Shown here one piece after another: positions 17,527-26,649 of a DNA stretch of 64,000 nt. The stretch comes from Phenylobacterium sp. LH3H17 (GTDB taxonomy: Bacteria; Pseudomonadota; Alphaproteobacteria; Caulobacterales; Caulobacteraceae), in contig NZ_CP101283.1 in NCBI RefSeq assembly GCF_024298925.1, positions 3,353,001 to 3,417,000 of the forward strand. The letters are read 5' to 3'. Below the pieces are notes generated by a model, which saw only the letters and a list, made by a program, of their open reading frames with translations, searched no databases and was not told the DNA's origin. The number at the start of each line of letters is the position of its first letter. Position 1 is the first letter of the stretch. Position numbers and translations under genes: made by a program.

Positions 17527-18144
17527 TCAGAAGATCCCCGGGATCAGCCGGAAGCGGACCCGCTCCGCATAGGCCTGGTATTCCGGGTCCGTGAGCAGCC
17601 AGCGCTCTTCGCGGAACAGCCGGGCGACCTGCACGCTCCACGCGACCAGGTAGAGGCCCAGATTGTAGAGGCTGGGATTGGTCAGCAGGAAGCCGACCTG
17701 GACGATGATGTAGCCCGTGTACATCGGGTGGCGGACGACGGAATAGGCCCAGGCGGCCTGTATGCCGCGATTGGCGGGCGCCAGGCCGAACCGCCGGTTC
17801 AGGCTGAGCTTCGCTGCGATGGTGACCAAGACCCCGACCGCCATCAGCGAAGCCCCGACAAACTCCGGCACCAGCGGCCCGGGGGCCGGGCGGACCATCA
17901 GGGGCAGCATGGCGCCGCCCAGGGCCAGGGCCCAGTCGAGCGGCGCCGTGCTGGCGCTGATCGCCTGCCGCCGGATCAGGATGAAGAAGACCGACATGCC
18001 TTCCGTCGTGAGCAGAAGGAAATTCGCCGGCGCGCCTGAGCGAATGGTTGCATTCGCCAAGGCTGCGAACAGCAAGACCAAGATCAGTCGTTCGGATAAA
18101 TCAAGTATACGCCCCATAGTCGGAGCCTGCCATGAAACCGCCAA
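17527..18144 (-). CDS. ICMT/PEMT-family membrane methyltransferase
   Basis: A 205-residue protein with four or five membrane segments. The C-terminal half carries the family signature: SVVRHPMYTGYIIVQVG followed by EERWLLTDPEYQAYAERVRFRLIPGIF. This RHPxYxG...EE pattern is shared by isoprenylcysteine carboxyl methyltransferases (Ste14/ICMT), phospholipid methyltransferases and NnrU-like proteins. The substrate is not decided by sequence. The start could be 18144 or the inner ATG at 18117. It is divergently arranged with a CAAX-type protease gene 130 bases away, a notable pairing because the two families process the same substrates in eukaryotes. Confidence 0.82.
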   Translation of the reverse strand: MAVSWQAPTMGRILDLSERLILVLLFAALANATIRSGAPANFLLLTTEGMSVFFILIRRQAISASTAPLDWALALGGAMLPLMVRPAPGPLVPEFVGASLMAVGVLVTIAAKLSLNRRFGLAPANRGIQAAWAYSVVRHPMYTGYIIVQVGFLLTNPSLYNLGLYLVAWSVQVARLFREERWLLTDPEYQAYAERVRFRLIPGIF

Positions 18145-18276
18145 GACCGCTACTTTGCCGTCGAAGGTAGTGGGAACGGTGATCCTGAACAGGCCTCCGC
18201 TGTCTTGCCAATCGGCGCGCTCACATCCACAAGGCGGGATTGCCGGCCGCGCCCGGTGAGACGGATGGGGCGAGGC

Positions 18277-19230
18277 ATGTTGGCTGACTGGCGCGAGAGC
18301 CCTCCCGATCGCTACCCCTTCCTGCGTCAGGCCGGCGACGGCGCGGCGCGATGGTGGCGCGTCCTCCAGGTGCTCGCCCTGGGCGGGCTGGCGGGCCTGC
18401 TCGCCGCCAGCCTGGTCATGCTGCTCGTTCTGGTGATCGCGGCGGGGCTGATGGCCGCGGGCGGCTTGGTCGGCGTGACCGAGGCCATCGGCGTCCTCAC
18501 CGACTTCAGTCGCACCGGCCGCACGCTGCAGAGCTACATCTTCGAACTGGCCTTGGCCGGTCTGAGCTCCTTCACGGCCGCCTGGACCTTCATCGCCGTC
18601 GCCGCCCGTATCGAGCGGCGGCCGCGGCTGAGCTTCCTGACCGTCGCTCCGCGCTTCCGCTGGCGGCTGGTCAGCCTGGGACTCGCCGTCGCGACGCCGG
18701 TCCTGGGGGTGTCGGTGGTCATCGCCTATCTGACCGGTGACGCGTCCCAGGCCCCGGTCCTGACGCCCGGCGTCCCCGTATGGGCGCGCCTCGCCTATGT
18801 CGCGGCGTCAGCGATCTTCCTGTGCCTGGCGGCCCTGGCCGAGGAGATGCTGTTCCGCGGATGGCTGTTGCAGCAGACCTCGGTCTACGTCGGCAAGGTG
18901 GCGCTGCTGCTGGCCCTCAACGGGCTGCTGTTCTCGCTCGCCCACGCCGATCCCAACCTCGGATCGTTCCTGATCAGGGCCGCCATGGGCGCGGCCTGGG
19001 CCTGGGTGGTGCTGCGGACCGGCGGCCTCGAGTTCGCGCTCGGGGCGCACCTGGCCAACAACCTGATGATAAGCCTGTTCATCAAGCCGGTCAGCCTCGC
19101 GCCCATCGCCGCGCGGCCGCTCGACTATCTGGAGCTCGCCATCGAGGTGGTGGGCCTGGCCCTCATGGTCGGGGTGGTCGAATGGCTGGTCCGGACGCGC
19201 GCCATGGGCCGCGCCCCATCGAACGCTTAA
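18277..19230 (+). CDS. CPBP (CAAX-type) intramembrane metalloprotease
   Basis: A 317-residue polytopic membrane protein. The ATG at 18277 is preferred because GGGGCGAGG precedes it and MLADWRESPPDRYPF follows. The CPBP/Abi motifs are present in the C-terminal half: EEMLFRGWLLQ (motif 1, two Glu and an Arg), FSLAHADPN (motif 2, His) and GAHLANNLM (motif 3, His and Asn). These match the active site of Rce1-type glutamate-dependent proteases. Bacterial members act in bacteriocin immunity, signalling or unknown processing. It lies head-to-head with the ICMT-like gene. Confidence 0.87.
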   Translation: MLADWRESPPDRYPFLRQAGDGAARWWRVLQVLALGGLAGLLAASLVMLLVLVIAAGLMAAGGLVGVTEAIGVLTDFSRTGRTLQSYIFELALAGLSSFTAAWTFIAVAARIERRPRLSFLTVAPRFRWRLVSLGLAVATPVLGVSVVIAYLTGDASQAPVLTPGVPVWARLAYVAASAIFLCLAALAEEMLFRGWLLQQTSVYVGKVALLLALNGLLFSLAHADPNLGSFLIRAAMGAAWAWVVLRTGGLEFALGAHLANNLMISLFIKPVSLAPIAARPLDYLELAIEVVGLALMVGVVEWLVRTRAMGRAPSNA

Positions 19231-19233
19231 GCA

Positions 19234-19425
19234 TCAGGACAGGGCGTACAGGCCCAGCTTTGCGGTGAGCACCGGCAGGAGGAAGACGAACTCCGCGAGC
19301 GCGAGGCCGTAGAGCATCGCCAGGACCGGCCGCCCGCCGCGCAGGTTCAAGACGATGCCGGCGGTCAGGGGGCCGCTCACCGGCCCGAGCAGGAAGAATG
19401 GCGCAAGGCGCTTCATGCGGGACAT
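19234..19425 (-). CDS. Small two-segment membrane protein
   Basis: A 63-residue hydrophobic protein with two likely membrane segments: FFLLGPVSGPLTAGIVL and LAMLYGLALAEFVFLLPVLTAKL, joined by a short basic loop (NLRGGRP). It ends tail-to-tail with the CAAX-type protease gene, four bases away. The family is not recognised. Hydrophobic periodicity and the start ATG support a real gene, but no function is proposed. Confidence 0.5.
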   Translation of the reverse strand: MSRMKRLAPFFLLGPVSGPLTAGIVLNLRGGRPVLAMLYGLALAEFVFLLPVLTAKLGLYALS

Positions 19426-19628
19426 GGGCGGTCTCCAGGATTGCGCCAGGCTCGGTTAACGCCCGCCGCGCCTCGTCGGTTTCATCAAAGGGGTGAACCG
19501 GGACGTCTGGCGCCGCCACGGTGGTCAAGCACGGCAAGGCGACTGGATCCAGGCAGCCTGGCGCCGCCCGTGAGTCTTGGCCAGTGATCGTTATTCCAAA
19601 TTAAACCAATCTGCGCGGAGGTTGGTCC

Positions 19629-20582
19629 ATGCTCCAGGCTGGCCCGCCCGCAGACCTCGCATCCCTCCGGGTGACGAACCTCGCCAAGACCTATGCCGGC
19701 GGCCAGGGGGTCACCGATGTCTCCTTCACGGTCGCGCGCGGCAGCATCGCCGGCTTCATCGGGGTCAACGGCGCAGGCAAGAGCACAACCCTCAAGGCGA
19801 TCATGGGCCTGGTCGCCCACGACCGGGGCGGGATCGAGCTCTTCGGGCGTCCGGCGTCCTTCGAGGCCCGCAAGCGCCTGGGGTTCCTGCCCGAGGAGCG
19901 CGGCCTGGCCCCACGGGAACGCGCGCGCGACGCCATCGCCTTCCATGCGCGGCTTAAGGGCGTGCCGCGCAAGGCCGCCTACCTGCGTGCCGACGCCCTG
20001 CTGGAGCGCATCGGCCTGGCCGACCGCACCCGGGCGCGGGTCGGCGAATTGTCGAAGGGCAACGCCCAGAGGGTTCAGATTCTCTGCGCCATCGCCCACG
20101 AACCAGACCTGCTGATCCTGGACGAACCGTTCTCGGGCCTCGACCCGATCGCACAGGCCGAGGTGCAGTCGCTGTTCAGCGAATACCGCGCCAAGGGCGG
20201 CGCCATCCTGTTCTCGACCCACTCAATGGCCGTGGCCGAGCGCCTGTGCGATCAGGTGGTGATCCTGTCGGGCGGTCGCACGGTCTTCGAAGGCGCCGTG
20301 GCCGAGGCCACGACCCACGCCCCGCACGGGGTCTATGTCACCATCAATGACGACGCGGCCTTGCTGGAGATCGTCCGCGACCTGGGCGGCGAGGCCCAGG
20401 CTTTCCCCAGCAAGATGGGCGACGCCATGCGCTGGCGGGTGCTGCTGCCGCATAACGTCCCCTACCCCGCCCTCATGCGGGCCATGGCCGAGCGCGAACT
20501 GGCCGTCCACGGCTTCGAGCCGATCCAGGCCGATCTGGAAGGCGCCTTCTGGACCCTCGCCGGCTACCAGGCGGCCGCCTGA
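19629..20582 (+). CDS. ABC transporter ATP-binding protein, NatA-like
   Basis: A 317-residue ATPase for the permease encoded next. Walker A GVNGAGKST is at residues 45-53, the signature LSKGNAQRVQ at 141-150, and Walker B LLILDEP at 161-167, followed by the D-loop FSGLD and the switch His in FSTHS. A C-terminal extension of about 90 residues (DUF4162-like) follows the core, as in NatA-type exporters. The stop overlaps the next start (TGATG), so the two are coupled. The substrate is unknown; NatAB relatives move Na+, lipids, peptides or drugs outward. Confidence 0.92.
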   Translation: MLQAGPPADLASLRVTNLAKTYAGGQGVTDVSFTVARGSIAGFIGVNGAGKSTTLKAIMGLVAHDRGGIELFGRPASFEARKRLGFLPEERGLAPRERARDAIAFHARLKGVPRKAAYLRADALLERIGLADRTRARVGELSKGNAQRVQILCAIAHEPDLLILDEPFSGLDPIAQAEVQSLFSEYRAKGGAILFSTHSMAVAERLCDQVVILSGGRTVFEGAVAEATTHAPHGVYVTINDDAALLEIVRDLGGEAQAFPSKMGDAMRWRVLLPHNVPYPALMRAMAERELAVHGFEPIQADLEGAFWTLAGYQAAA

Positions 20583-21769
20583 TGCGCAGGCTCTGGCTCA
20601 TCGCCCAGCGCGAGATCGCCGCCTATGCGTCCGTGCCGAGCTTCTGGGTCGCCCTGCTGCTTGGCCCCGCGCTCATGCTGGCGACCAGCCTGGTCGGCGC
20701 CGCAATGTCGGGCCAGAGCCGGAGCCCGGCGCCGCCCGCCCAGTCAGTGCTCCTTCGGGCGAACGACCCGGCGCTGCGCGCCACGGCCCTGGCGGCCATC
20801 GAAGACGCCAACGGCCTCGGCGGGCTGCGACTCGCCGTCCAGGCCGAGCGCGCCGCGACGCCGGCCGACACCATCATCGACATATCGGGCGCGCAGGTCG
20901 TCGTCCGTGGCCAGGCCCTGCCCGCCGTCGCCGCCGATGTGCTGCGGCGTGATCTCACCGCCACCCTGCAACAGCGCGCCCTGCGCGAGGCCGGGGTCTC
21001 CGACGCGGCCTTGGACGCCGCCGGGACCGTTCGGGTCGACGTGGCCTGGATCAAGCCCGCGGCCACCGCGCCCGGCTCGCGGGTTGGACCCCAGGTCGGC
21101 CGCTTCGCCATCGTCATGCTGCTGTGGATGAACCTCATCGGGGCGCTTGGCATGCTGCTGCAGGCCATCGTACGCGAGCGGTCGAACCGCGCCCTCGACA
21201 GCCTCCTCGCCTCCGCGCGCTCCAGCGAGATCATCTTCGGAAAGCTGCTGGGCGTGGGCGTGCTGTCCCTGTTTGTCCTGGCCGCCTGGCTTGGCGCGGG
21301 CGCCGCGGTCGCCGCCAGCCCGCTCGGCGGCCTGGGCGGCGGGCTACAGACGCTGTTGCTGGCGGCCTTCAGGAGCCCCGCGACCCTGGTCCAGGCTGGG
21401 GCCTTCTATCTCCTGGCCTTCGCCATGTACGGGTCGGCCATGATCGGCGTCGGCGCCGTGGCCAAGGACCTGCCCGCCGCGCAGAACCTCTCGCGGCCGA
21501 TCTTCGGCCTGCTGCTGCTGGTCTTCTTCGTGGCCCTGACGCAGCTCTCCGGCGATCTCGCGCAGACCGCGTGGCTGGCCTGGGTTCCGCCGTTCACCCC
21601 CTTCGTCATCCTCATGGCGCCGCCAGGAACCCTGCCGTTGGCCCAGATCCTAGGCGGCTTCGTCCTGATGCTGCTGACCACCCTGGCCGTGGGCGCCGCG
21701 GCCGCCATGGCCCTGACCGAGGCCCCGCTGGAGCGGGCGCGCAAGGCGCTCGGCTTTCGGTCGGCCTAG
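20582..21769 (+). CDS. ABC-2 type permease, NatB-like
   Basis: A 395-residue membrane partner of the ATPase above. Architecture: one N-terminal membrane segment (VPSFWVALLLGPALMLATSL), a large extracytoplasmic domain (about residues 45-165) rich in Ala, then five membrane segments from FAIVMLLWMNLIGALGMLLQ onward. This one-plus-five layout is typical of NatB/ABC-2 permeases. The VRERSNRALDSLLAS segment matches the coupling-helix region of the family. Together the two genes form a complete half-transporter pair. Nothing in the neighbourhood fixes the substrate. Confidence 0.9.
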   Translation: MRRLWLIAQREIAAYASVPSFWVALLLGPALMLATSLVGAAMSGQSRSPAPPAQSVLLRANDPALRATALAAIEDANGLGGLRLAVQAERAATPADTIIDISGAQVVVRGQALPAVAADVLRRDLTATLQQRALREAGVSDAALDAAGTVRVDVAWIKPAATAPGSRVGPQVGRFAIVMLLWMNLIGALGMLLQAIVRERSNRALDSLLASARSSEIIFGKLLGVGVLSLFVLAAWLGAGAAVAASPLGGLGGGLQTLLLAAFRSPATLVQAGAFYLLAFAMYGSAMIGVGAVAKDLPAAQNLSRPIFGLLLLVFFVALTQLSGDLAQTAWLAWVPPFTPFVILMAPPGTLPLAQILGGFVLMLLTTLAVGAAAAMALTEAPLERARKALGFRSA

Positions 21770-21849
21770 ACTTGAGGCGGCGAACCTAACCTTAAGAATT
21801 CAGTAGTATTAAAGCCTCTTCGCGCCGCGGAACCTGGCGCCAAGTCTGG

Positions 21850-22845
21850 GTGATCGACGTGACGGCAGATGTTCAGGGGCGAGCCTTGCGACTGACGCCT
21901 CGCTCTCGGGCGGGGAAGTTGCTGTCCCTGATCGTGCCGATGCACGACGAGGCGCCGGTGCTCGACCACCTGTTCAAGGCCCTGGACGCCGTCATCGCCG
22001 ACCTGGGCGTTCACGCCGAAATCATCTGCGTCGACGACGGCAGCCGCGACGCCACGCTAGAACAGTTGAGGATCCGCGCCGCCGCCGACCCGCGCATCCG
22101 GGTGATCGCCCTGTCCCGCAACTTCGGCAAGGAGGCGGCGCTGACCGCCGGCGTCGACGTCGCGGGCGGCGACATGGTGGTCCCCCTCGACGCCGACCTG
22201 CAGGACCCGCCCTCGCTGATCGCGGAGTTCGTGGAGCTGTGGGAGCAGGGCTATGACGTGGTCTACGGCGTTCGGGCCGACCGCCGCAGCGACGACTGGC
22301 TGAAGCGCCTGACCGCGGGGTCGTTCTACCGCGTGTTCAACGCGATATCGGCCAGCCCCATCCCGCCCAGCACCGGCGATTTCCGGCTGATGGATCGCCA
22401 GGTCATCGAGGCCCTAAAGCAGCTGCCCGAACGCAACCGGTTCATGAAGGGGCTGTTCGCCTGGGTCGGCTTCCGGCAGGTGGGCGTGGCCTATGTCCGC
22501 CCCGAGCGCGTGGCCGGCCAGACCTCCTGGCGCTACTTCCAGCTCTGGCGGTTCGCCCTGGACGGCATCACCTCGTTCACCACCGCCCCGCTGCGGGTCT
22601 GGACGGCGGTGGGCCTCGCGGCCGCGGCGACGGCCCTGATCGCCGCCCTGGCGCTGATCGTCCGCGTGCTGGTGGTGGGCCGCGAAGTGCCGGGCTACGC
22701 CTCGCTGATGGTCGTGGTGCTGTTCGGCTTCGCCATCCAGATGATCGCCTTCGGCATCCTCGGCGAGTATGTCGGCCGACTCTATGAGGAGGTGAAGGGC
22801 CGCCCCCTCTATCTCGTGCGCGAACGCGTCGGGTTCGAGGCCTGA
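21850..22845 (+). CDS. GtrB/ArnC-like polyprenyl-phosphate glycosyltransferase
   Basis: A 331-residue family-2 glycosyltransferase with two C-terminal membrane segments (about 255-275 and 290-315). The GT-A core shows LSLIVPMHDEAPVL, CVDDGSRDAT, LSRNFGKEAAL and the metal-binding DADLQDPP, then the membrane-interface motif ERNRFMKGLFAWVGF. This pattern makes undecaprenyl-phosphate sugars on the cytoplasmic face. GTG at 21850 is the longest start; another GTG at 21859 is possible. It is followed immediately by a methyltransferase gene, suggesting a short surface-sugar operon. Confidence 0.9.
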   Translation: MIDVTADVQGRALRLTPRSRAGKLLSLIVPMHDEAPVLDHLFKALDAVIADLGVHAEIICVDDGSRDATLEQLRIRAAADPRIRVIALSRNFGKEAALTAGVDVAGGDMVVPLDADLQDPPSLIAEFVELWEQGYDVVYGVRADRRSDDWLKRLTAGSFYRVFNAISASPIPPSTGDFRLMDRQVIEALKQLPERNRFMKGLFAWVGFRQVGVAYVRPERVAGQTSWRYFQLWRFALDGITSFTTAPLRVWTAVGLAAAATALIAALALIVRVLVVGREVPGYASLMVVVLFGFAIQMIAFGILGEYVGRLYEEVKGRPLYLVRERVGFEA

Positions 22846-22846
22846 C

Positions 22847-23575
22847 ATGGACCGCGAAGTCTATGACACCATGCGCCGGATCGAGCGGGACCACTGGTGG
22901 TTCGCCGCCCGGCGGCAGATCCTCGCCGACCGCATCGCCGCCCTTCACCTGCCCGCCGACGCAGCGATCCTGGAGGTGGGCTGCGGGACGGGCGGAAACC
23001 TCGAAATGCTGTCGCGCTTCGGCCGGGTGCGGGCCATCGAGCCGGACGCCGAGTCACGAGCCTATGCGGCACGCGGCGGAGTCGAGGTCCAGGACGGCCT
23101 GCTGCCCGAAGGCCTGCCGCGCTTCGAGGCGCCGTTCGACCTGGTCGCGGCCTTCGACGTCATCGAACACGTGGACGACGACCTGGCCTCGGTCGCGGCC
23201 CTGTCACGCCTGCTCAAGCCCGGCGGCTATTTCATCGCCACGGTCCCGGCCAACGCCTGGATGTGGAGCCGGCATGACGAACTTCACCACCACAAGCGCC
23301 GCTACGCCCTGCCCGCCTTCCGTGCGCTGTTCGCGCAGGCCGGGCTGACGGTCGAGAAGGCCACCCACTTCAACACCCTGCTCTTCCCGCCCATCGCCGC
23401 GGTGCGGCTGGTCAAGGCCGCGATGGGCGACACGGCAGGCGGCGACGACGCCATGCCCTCCGCGGGCCTCAACGCCCTCCTGCGTCGGGTCTTCGCCCTG
23501 GAGCGGGGCCTGCTCGGCGTCCTGGACCTGCCGTTCGGGGTTTCGATCCTGCTCGTCGCGCGGCGTCCGGCCTGA
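22847..23575 (+). CDS. SAM-dependent methyltransferase
   Basis: A 242-residue class I methyltransferase starting two bases after the GtrB-like gene. It has an N-terminal DHWWFAARR segment typical of a group found in cell-surface glycan loci, motif I ILEVGCGTGGNLEML, the acidic residue in RAIEPD, VAAFDVIEHVDDD, and LKPGGYFIATVPA. The C-terminal part (residues 165-240) is helical and hydrophobic and could touch the membrane. The coupling with a polyprenyl-phosphate glycosyltransferase suggests a lipid-linked sugar or glycan substrate, which is inference only. Confidence 0.88.
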   Translation: MDREVYDTMRRIERDHWWFAARRQILADRIAALHLPADAAILEVGCGTGGNLEMLSRFGRVRAIEPDAESRAYAARGGVEVQDGLLPEGLPRFEAPFDLVAAFDVIEHVDDDLASVAALSRLLKPGGYFIATVPANAWMWSRHDELHHHKRRYALPAFRALFAQAGLTVEKATHFNTLLFPPIAAVRLVKAAMGDTAGGDDAMPSAGLNALLRRVFALERGLLGVLDLPFGVSILLVARRPA

Positions 23576-23642
23576 TGCCCCACGAAGGCGTCAGGCAAGG
23601 TGGGATCTCATCCTTGTCAGCATTGCGGCCACCCTGGTCTAT

Positions 23643-23846
23643 GTGGCGGTGGCGCGTGGCGCGCGCGCGGTGCTCGGCCTCGCCCCGCCCAACGCCAATC
23701 TGGCCGGTTATGGCGCGGCGGCCCTGGTCTACCTCCTGGTGAAGCGTCCGGGGTGGCCCTTCTGGCTGGCCCTGGTCCCAGTGGTGCTCGCCGTCCCGGC
23801 CCTAAGCTTCGCGCTCTCCAAGCTGTGGGCGCTCAGAGCCGCCTAG
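23643..23846 (+). CDS. Small hydrophobic membrane protein, start uncertain
   Basis: A short frame with two or three membrane-like segments (YGAAALVYLLVKR; WLALVPVVLAVPALSFAL). GTG at 23643 is the first available start. However, the frame stays open upstream and its translation there (WDLILVSIAATLVYVAV) looks like another membrane segment without any ATG, GTG or TTG. Either an unusual start is used or a frameshift separates it from the ATG at 23575. It overlaps the end of the convergent GT87 gene by 45 bases. Evidence is modest. Confidence 0.35.
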   Translation: MAVARGARAVLGLAPPNANLAGYGAAALVYLLVKRPGWPFWLALVPVVLAVPALSFALSKLWALRAA

Positions 23847-24950
23847 GGACCCCGGCGCCAGCACGCAGACCAGCAGGCCCGCTAGGATGGCCAGGCCCGG
23901 GAGCGTCAGGCTGAGCAAAAGCAGCGCCAGGAGGTAGTAGAGCCAGCGGCTGTCGCCGGGCGGGACCGCAAGGGCCGCGACGGCCGGCGCGATGACGGCG
24001 ATCTCATACTGCATGGCGTAGGGCGTGATAAGCAGGCCGGCGCCGATCAGGGCGGTCAGCCGCTGACCGGGGCTGCTGGCCCGCCGGAAGGTCCACCAGA
24101 CCAGGCCCGCGGCGAGCGCGACACAGGCCGCCTGCGCGACGGCGAGCGCGGCCCCCCCGGCGCCCATCCGAACCAGGGCGCCGATCGGGGTGACCACGTT
24201 GCGCATCAGGCCGGGGTCGTCGGCGACCAGCCGCGCGAACCTCGGCAGGGCCGCGAGCCAGTCCGTCCAGGCGCTCACGCCGAAGACCGCCAGTGAGCCG
24301 AGGCAGACGAGGCCGCCCGTCGCGAAGGCCGCCGCCAGCGCCCGCCAGCGGCCCTCCAAGGCCAGGGCGAGTGGAAACAGCACCAGCAGCTGCGGCTTCA
24401 GCGCCGCGGCTATCCCCAGCAAGGCGCCGGCCACGACCGGTCGGTCGCGAAGGATGAGGGCCAGCAGGACCAGCCCGCCGATCAGGAACGAGAGCTGGCC
24501 GATCAGCCCCGACAACACCACCGGCGGCGCCAATACCAGCAGGACCAGCGGCGCGATCCCGCGCGAGATGCGCCGGGCCGCGGCAAAATAGAGCGCGCCC
24601 GTGAGCAGGATGAAGCCCGCATAGGCCGTCCAGAAGCCGACCAGACCGAACGGCAGGAACAGCAGGGCCGCGCTCGGCGGATAGACGAAGGGCCGGACCT
24701 TGGAGCCCGCCCCCAGCAGCCACTGCTGGCTGTGGGTGACCGCGGCGAAGTCGTAGAGGCGATCCGGCTGCTCCAGGGCGACGCGGACCCCGCTCCAGAT
24801 CGCCAGGAAGTCGATGCCTAGCGGCTGGACCTCGACCATCGCCAGCACCAGCCGCAGGTCGATCCACAGGAACAGGGCGAAGACGGCGGCCAGGACGACA
24901 GGGCGGATCTTCGACTCCATGCCCGACAATGACGCCATGGCCGCGAGCAA
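23802..24950 (-). CDS. GT87-family (DUF2029) polytopic mannosyltransferase-like protein
   Basis: A 382-residue membrane protein with about ten segments. Features of the GT87/DUF2029 group are present: an acidic first loop (GIDFLAIWSGVRVALE), the loop VRPFVYPPSAALLFLPF, and AALKPQLLVLFPLAL in the middle, where the KPQ motif is characteristic. Known members use polyprenyl-phosphate-mannose to extend lipid-linked glycans on the outer face of the inner membrane. A GtrB-like donor-making enzyme is encoded nearby. In-frame ATGs at 24950, 24938 and 24920 leave the start open. A paralog is at 41317-42513. Confidence 0.8.
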   Translation of the reverse strand: MLAAMASLSGMESKIRPVVLAAVFALFLWIDLRLVLAMVEVQPLGIDFLAIWSGVRVALEQPDRLYDFAAVTHSQQWLLGAGSKVRPFVYPPSAALLFLPFGLVGFWTAYAGFILLTGALYFAAARRISRGIAPLVLLVLAPPVVLSGLIGQLSFLIGGLVLLALILRDRPVVAGALLGIAAALKPQLLVLFPLALALEGRWRALAAAFATGGLVCLGSLAVFGVSAWTDWLAALPRFARLVADDPGLMRNVVTPIGALVRMGAGGAALAVAQAACVALAAGLVWWTFRRASSPGQRLTALIGAGLLITPYAMQYEIAVIAPAVAALAVPPGDSRWLYYLLALLLLSLTLPGLAILAGLLVCVLAPGSLGGSERPQLGEREA

Positions 24951-25032
24951 GACAACAGCCCTTCGATGACTGTCATCGCGGCCTGTTCATCTCTTCAGGT
25001 CGTCGTTAGCCTGACATTAAGCGGCGCAGGGC

Positions 25033-26649
25033 GTGATGAGCCGGCTCCGTCGCTTCATCGACAAAGGTCCGGCGGTCCGCATGGTCGAAACCCCAGCCAA
25101 CGACACCTTGAGTCCGGGCCTCGTCGACCGCCTCTTCTCCTGGCTGTTCTCCGGCGTCTCAGGCCCACGGCTGGTGGCGTTCTGCAGCCTCGCCGCCTTC
25201 GTCGCCGTGCTGTCGGTCGGCAAGATCTTCGACGACGGCGACACCTACTGGCACCTGGCGACCGGCGATTGGATCCTGCTCCATGGGGCGATCCCGACCA
25301 CCGACCCCTTCTCCTACACCTTCGCCGGCGCGCCGTGGCAGGCGCACGAGTGGCTGTCCGAACTGCTGATGGCCCTGGTCTTCCGGGCCGGCGGCTGGAG
25401 CGGCCTGGCCCTGCTGTTCGCCGCCGCGGTCGGCGCTGCGGCCCTGATCGTCGCGGCCTATCTGCGCCGCTGGCTGGCGCCAGGTCCGCTGATGCTCGCC
25501 CTCGGCTTCGCGCTCGCCTGCGGCGCGCCCAGCCTGCTGGCCCGACCCCACCTGCTGGCGTTCCCGGTGCTGGCCGCCTGGGTCGTGGGCCTGGTCGTGG
25601 CGCGGGAGGAAGGCCGCGCGCCGTCGTGGCGCCTGCTGCCCCTCATGCTGGTCTGGGCCAACCTGCACGGCAGCTTCGTCCTGGGCCTGGCGCTGATCGG
25701 GCCCTTCGCGCTGGAGGCCCTGGTCGAGAACCGTCACCGGCTCTGGGCGACCCTGCGGGACTGGGCCCTGTTCTCGTTCGCCGCCCTGGCCCTGGCCCTG
25801 GTCACGCCGCACGGGATCGAAGGTCTGATCTTCCCGCTCAAGGTCACGGGCATGACCAGCCTGCCGGTCATCGTCGAGTGGCGCAGCGCCGACTTCAGCA
25901 AGCTCAGCGTCTTCGAGATCGCCCTGCTGGAGGTCCTGTTCCTCTGCCTGTGGCGCGGGGTCCAGGTTCCGGTCGTGCGGCTGCTGCTATTGCTGGGCCT
26001 GCTGCACATGGCGCTGCAGCACATCCGCCACCAGGCGGCCTTCGCCCTTATCGCCGCAATGCTGCTGGCCGAGCCGCTGGCCCGCGCCAAGAGCCGGCCC
26101 GCGGAGGCCCTGCCACATCCTGCCGGAGACCGCCGCGCCGCCGTTCTCGCGGCTGTCGTCCTAGGCCTGGCGGTCATCGCCGTGGGCGCCGCGCGGCTGG
26201 CGCTGCCGATAACCCGCGGCGATGGGGTGAACAGCCCGATCTCGGCCCTCGCCGCGGTCCCGCCCGACCTGGCGCGCCGGCCGGTGTTCAACGAGTATGG
26301 CTTCGGCGGCTACCTGATCTTCATGGGCGTGCGCCCCTTCATCGACGGGCGTGCCGACATGTACGGCGACACCTTCATGCACCTCTATTCCAGCCTGACC
26401 CGGCCCGACGCAGCGGCCCTGAGGGCGGAACTCGAGGCGCGCGACGTGGACTGGACGATCCTGCAGCCCACCAATCCCGCCGTGGCGGTGCTGGACGAGC
26501 TACCCGGCTGGCGCCGGCTGCACGCCGACCGGATCGCCGTGGTGCATGTCAGAATCAGCCCCGGAGCGTCGAACTTCGCGCCGGGCGCTGGCGGGATAGC
26601 CGGGCCATCACCGTCATCATCGCCAACAACAGCCCCGCCAACAGACTGA
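25033..26649 (+). CDS. Polytopic GT-C-like membrane protein
   Basis: A 538-residue protein with about eleven membrane segments and a C-terminal soluble part. The first extracytoplasmic loop has the acidic GDTYWHLATGDWIL and HEWLSELLMAL, the sort of Asp/Glu/His-rich loop seen in GT-C glycosyltransferases. The C-terminal portion (about residue 400 onward) contains VFNEYGFGGYLIFMG, RPFIDGRADMYGD and DVDWTILQPT. I do not recognise a named family. A start at Met17 (MVETPANDT) is possible. The last 95 bases overlap the convergent gene ending at 26555. Confidence 0.7.
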   Translation: MMSRLRRFIDKGPAVRMVETPANDTLSPGLVDRLFSWLFSGVSGPRLVAFCSLAAFVAVLSVGKIFDDGDTYWHLATGDWILLHGAIPTTDPFSYTFAGAPWQAHEWLSELLMALVFRAGGWSGLALLFAAAVGAAALIVAAYLRRWLAPGPLMLALGFALACGAPSLLARPHLLAFPVLAAWVVGLVVAREEGRAPSWRLLPLMLVWANLHGSFVLGLALIGPFALEALVENRHRLWATLRDWALFSFAALALALVTPHGIEGLIFPLKVTGMTSLPVIVEWRSADFSKLSVFEIALLEVLFLCLWRGVQVPVVRLLLLLGLLHMALQHIRHQAAFALIAAMLLAEPLARAKSRPAEALPHPAGDRRAAVLAAVVLGLAVIAVGAARLALPITRGDGVNSPISALAAVPPDLARRPVFNEYGFGGYLIFMGVRPFIDGRADMYGDTFMHLYSSLTRPDAAALRAELEARDVDWTILQPTNPAVAVLDELPGWRRLHADRIAVVHVRISPGASNFAPGAGGIAGPSPSSSPTTAPPTD

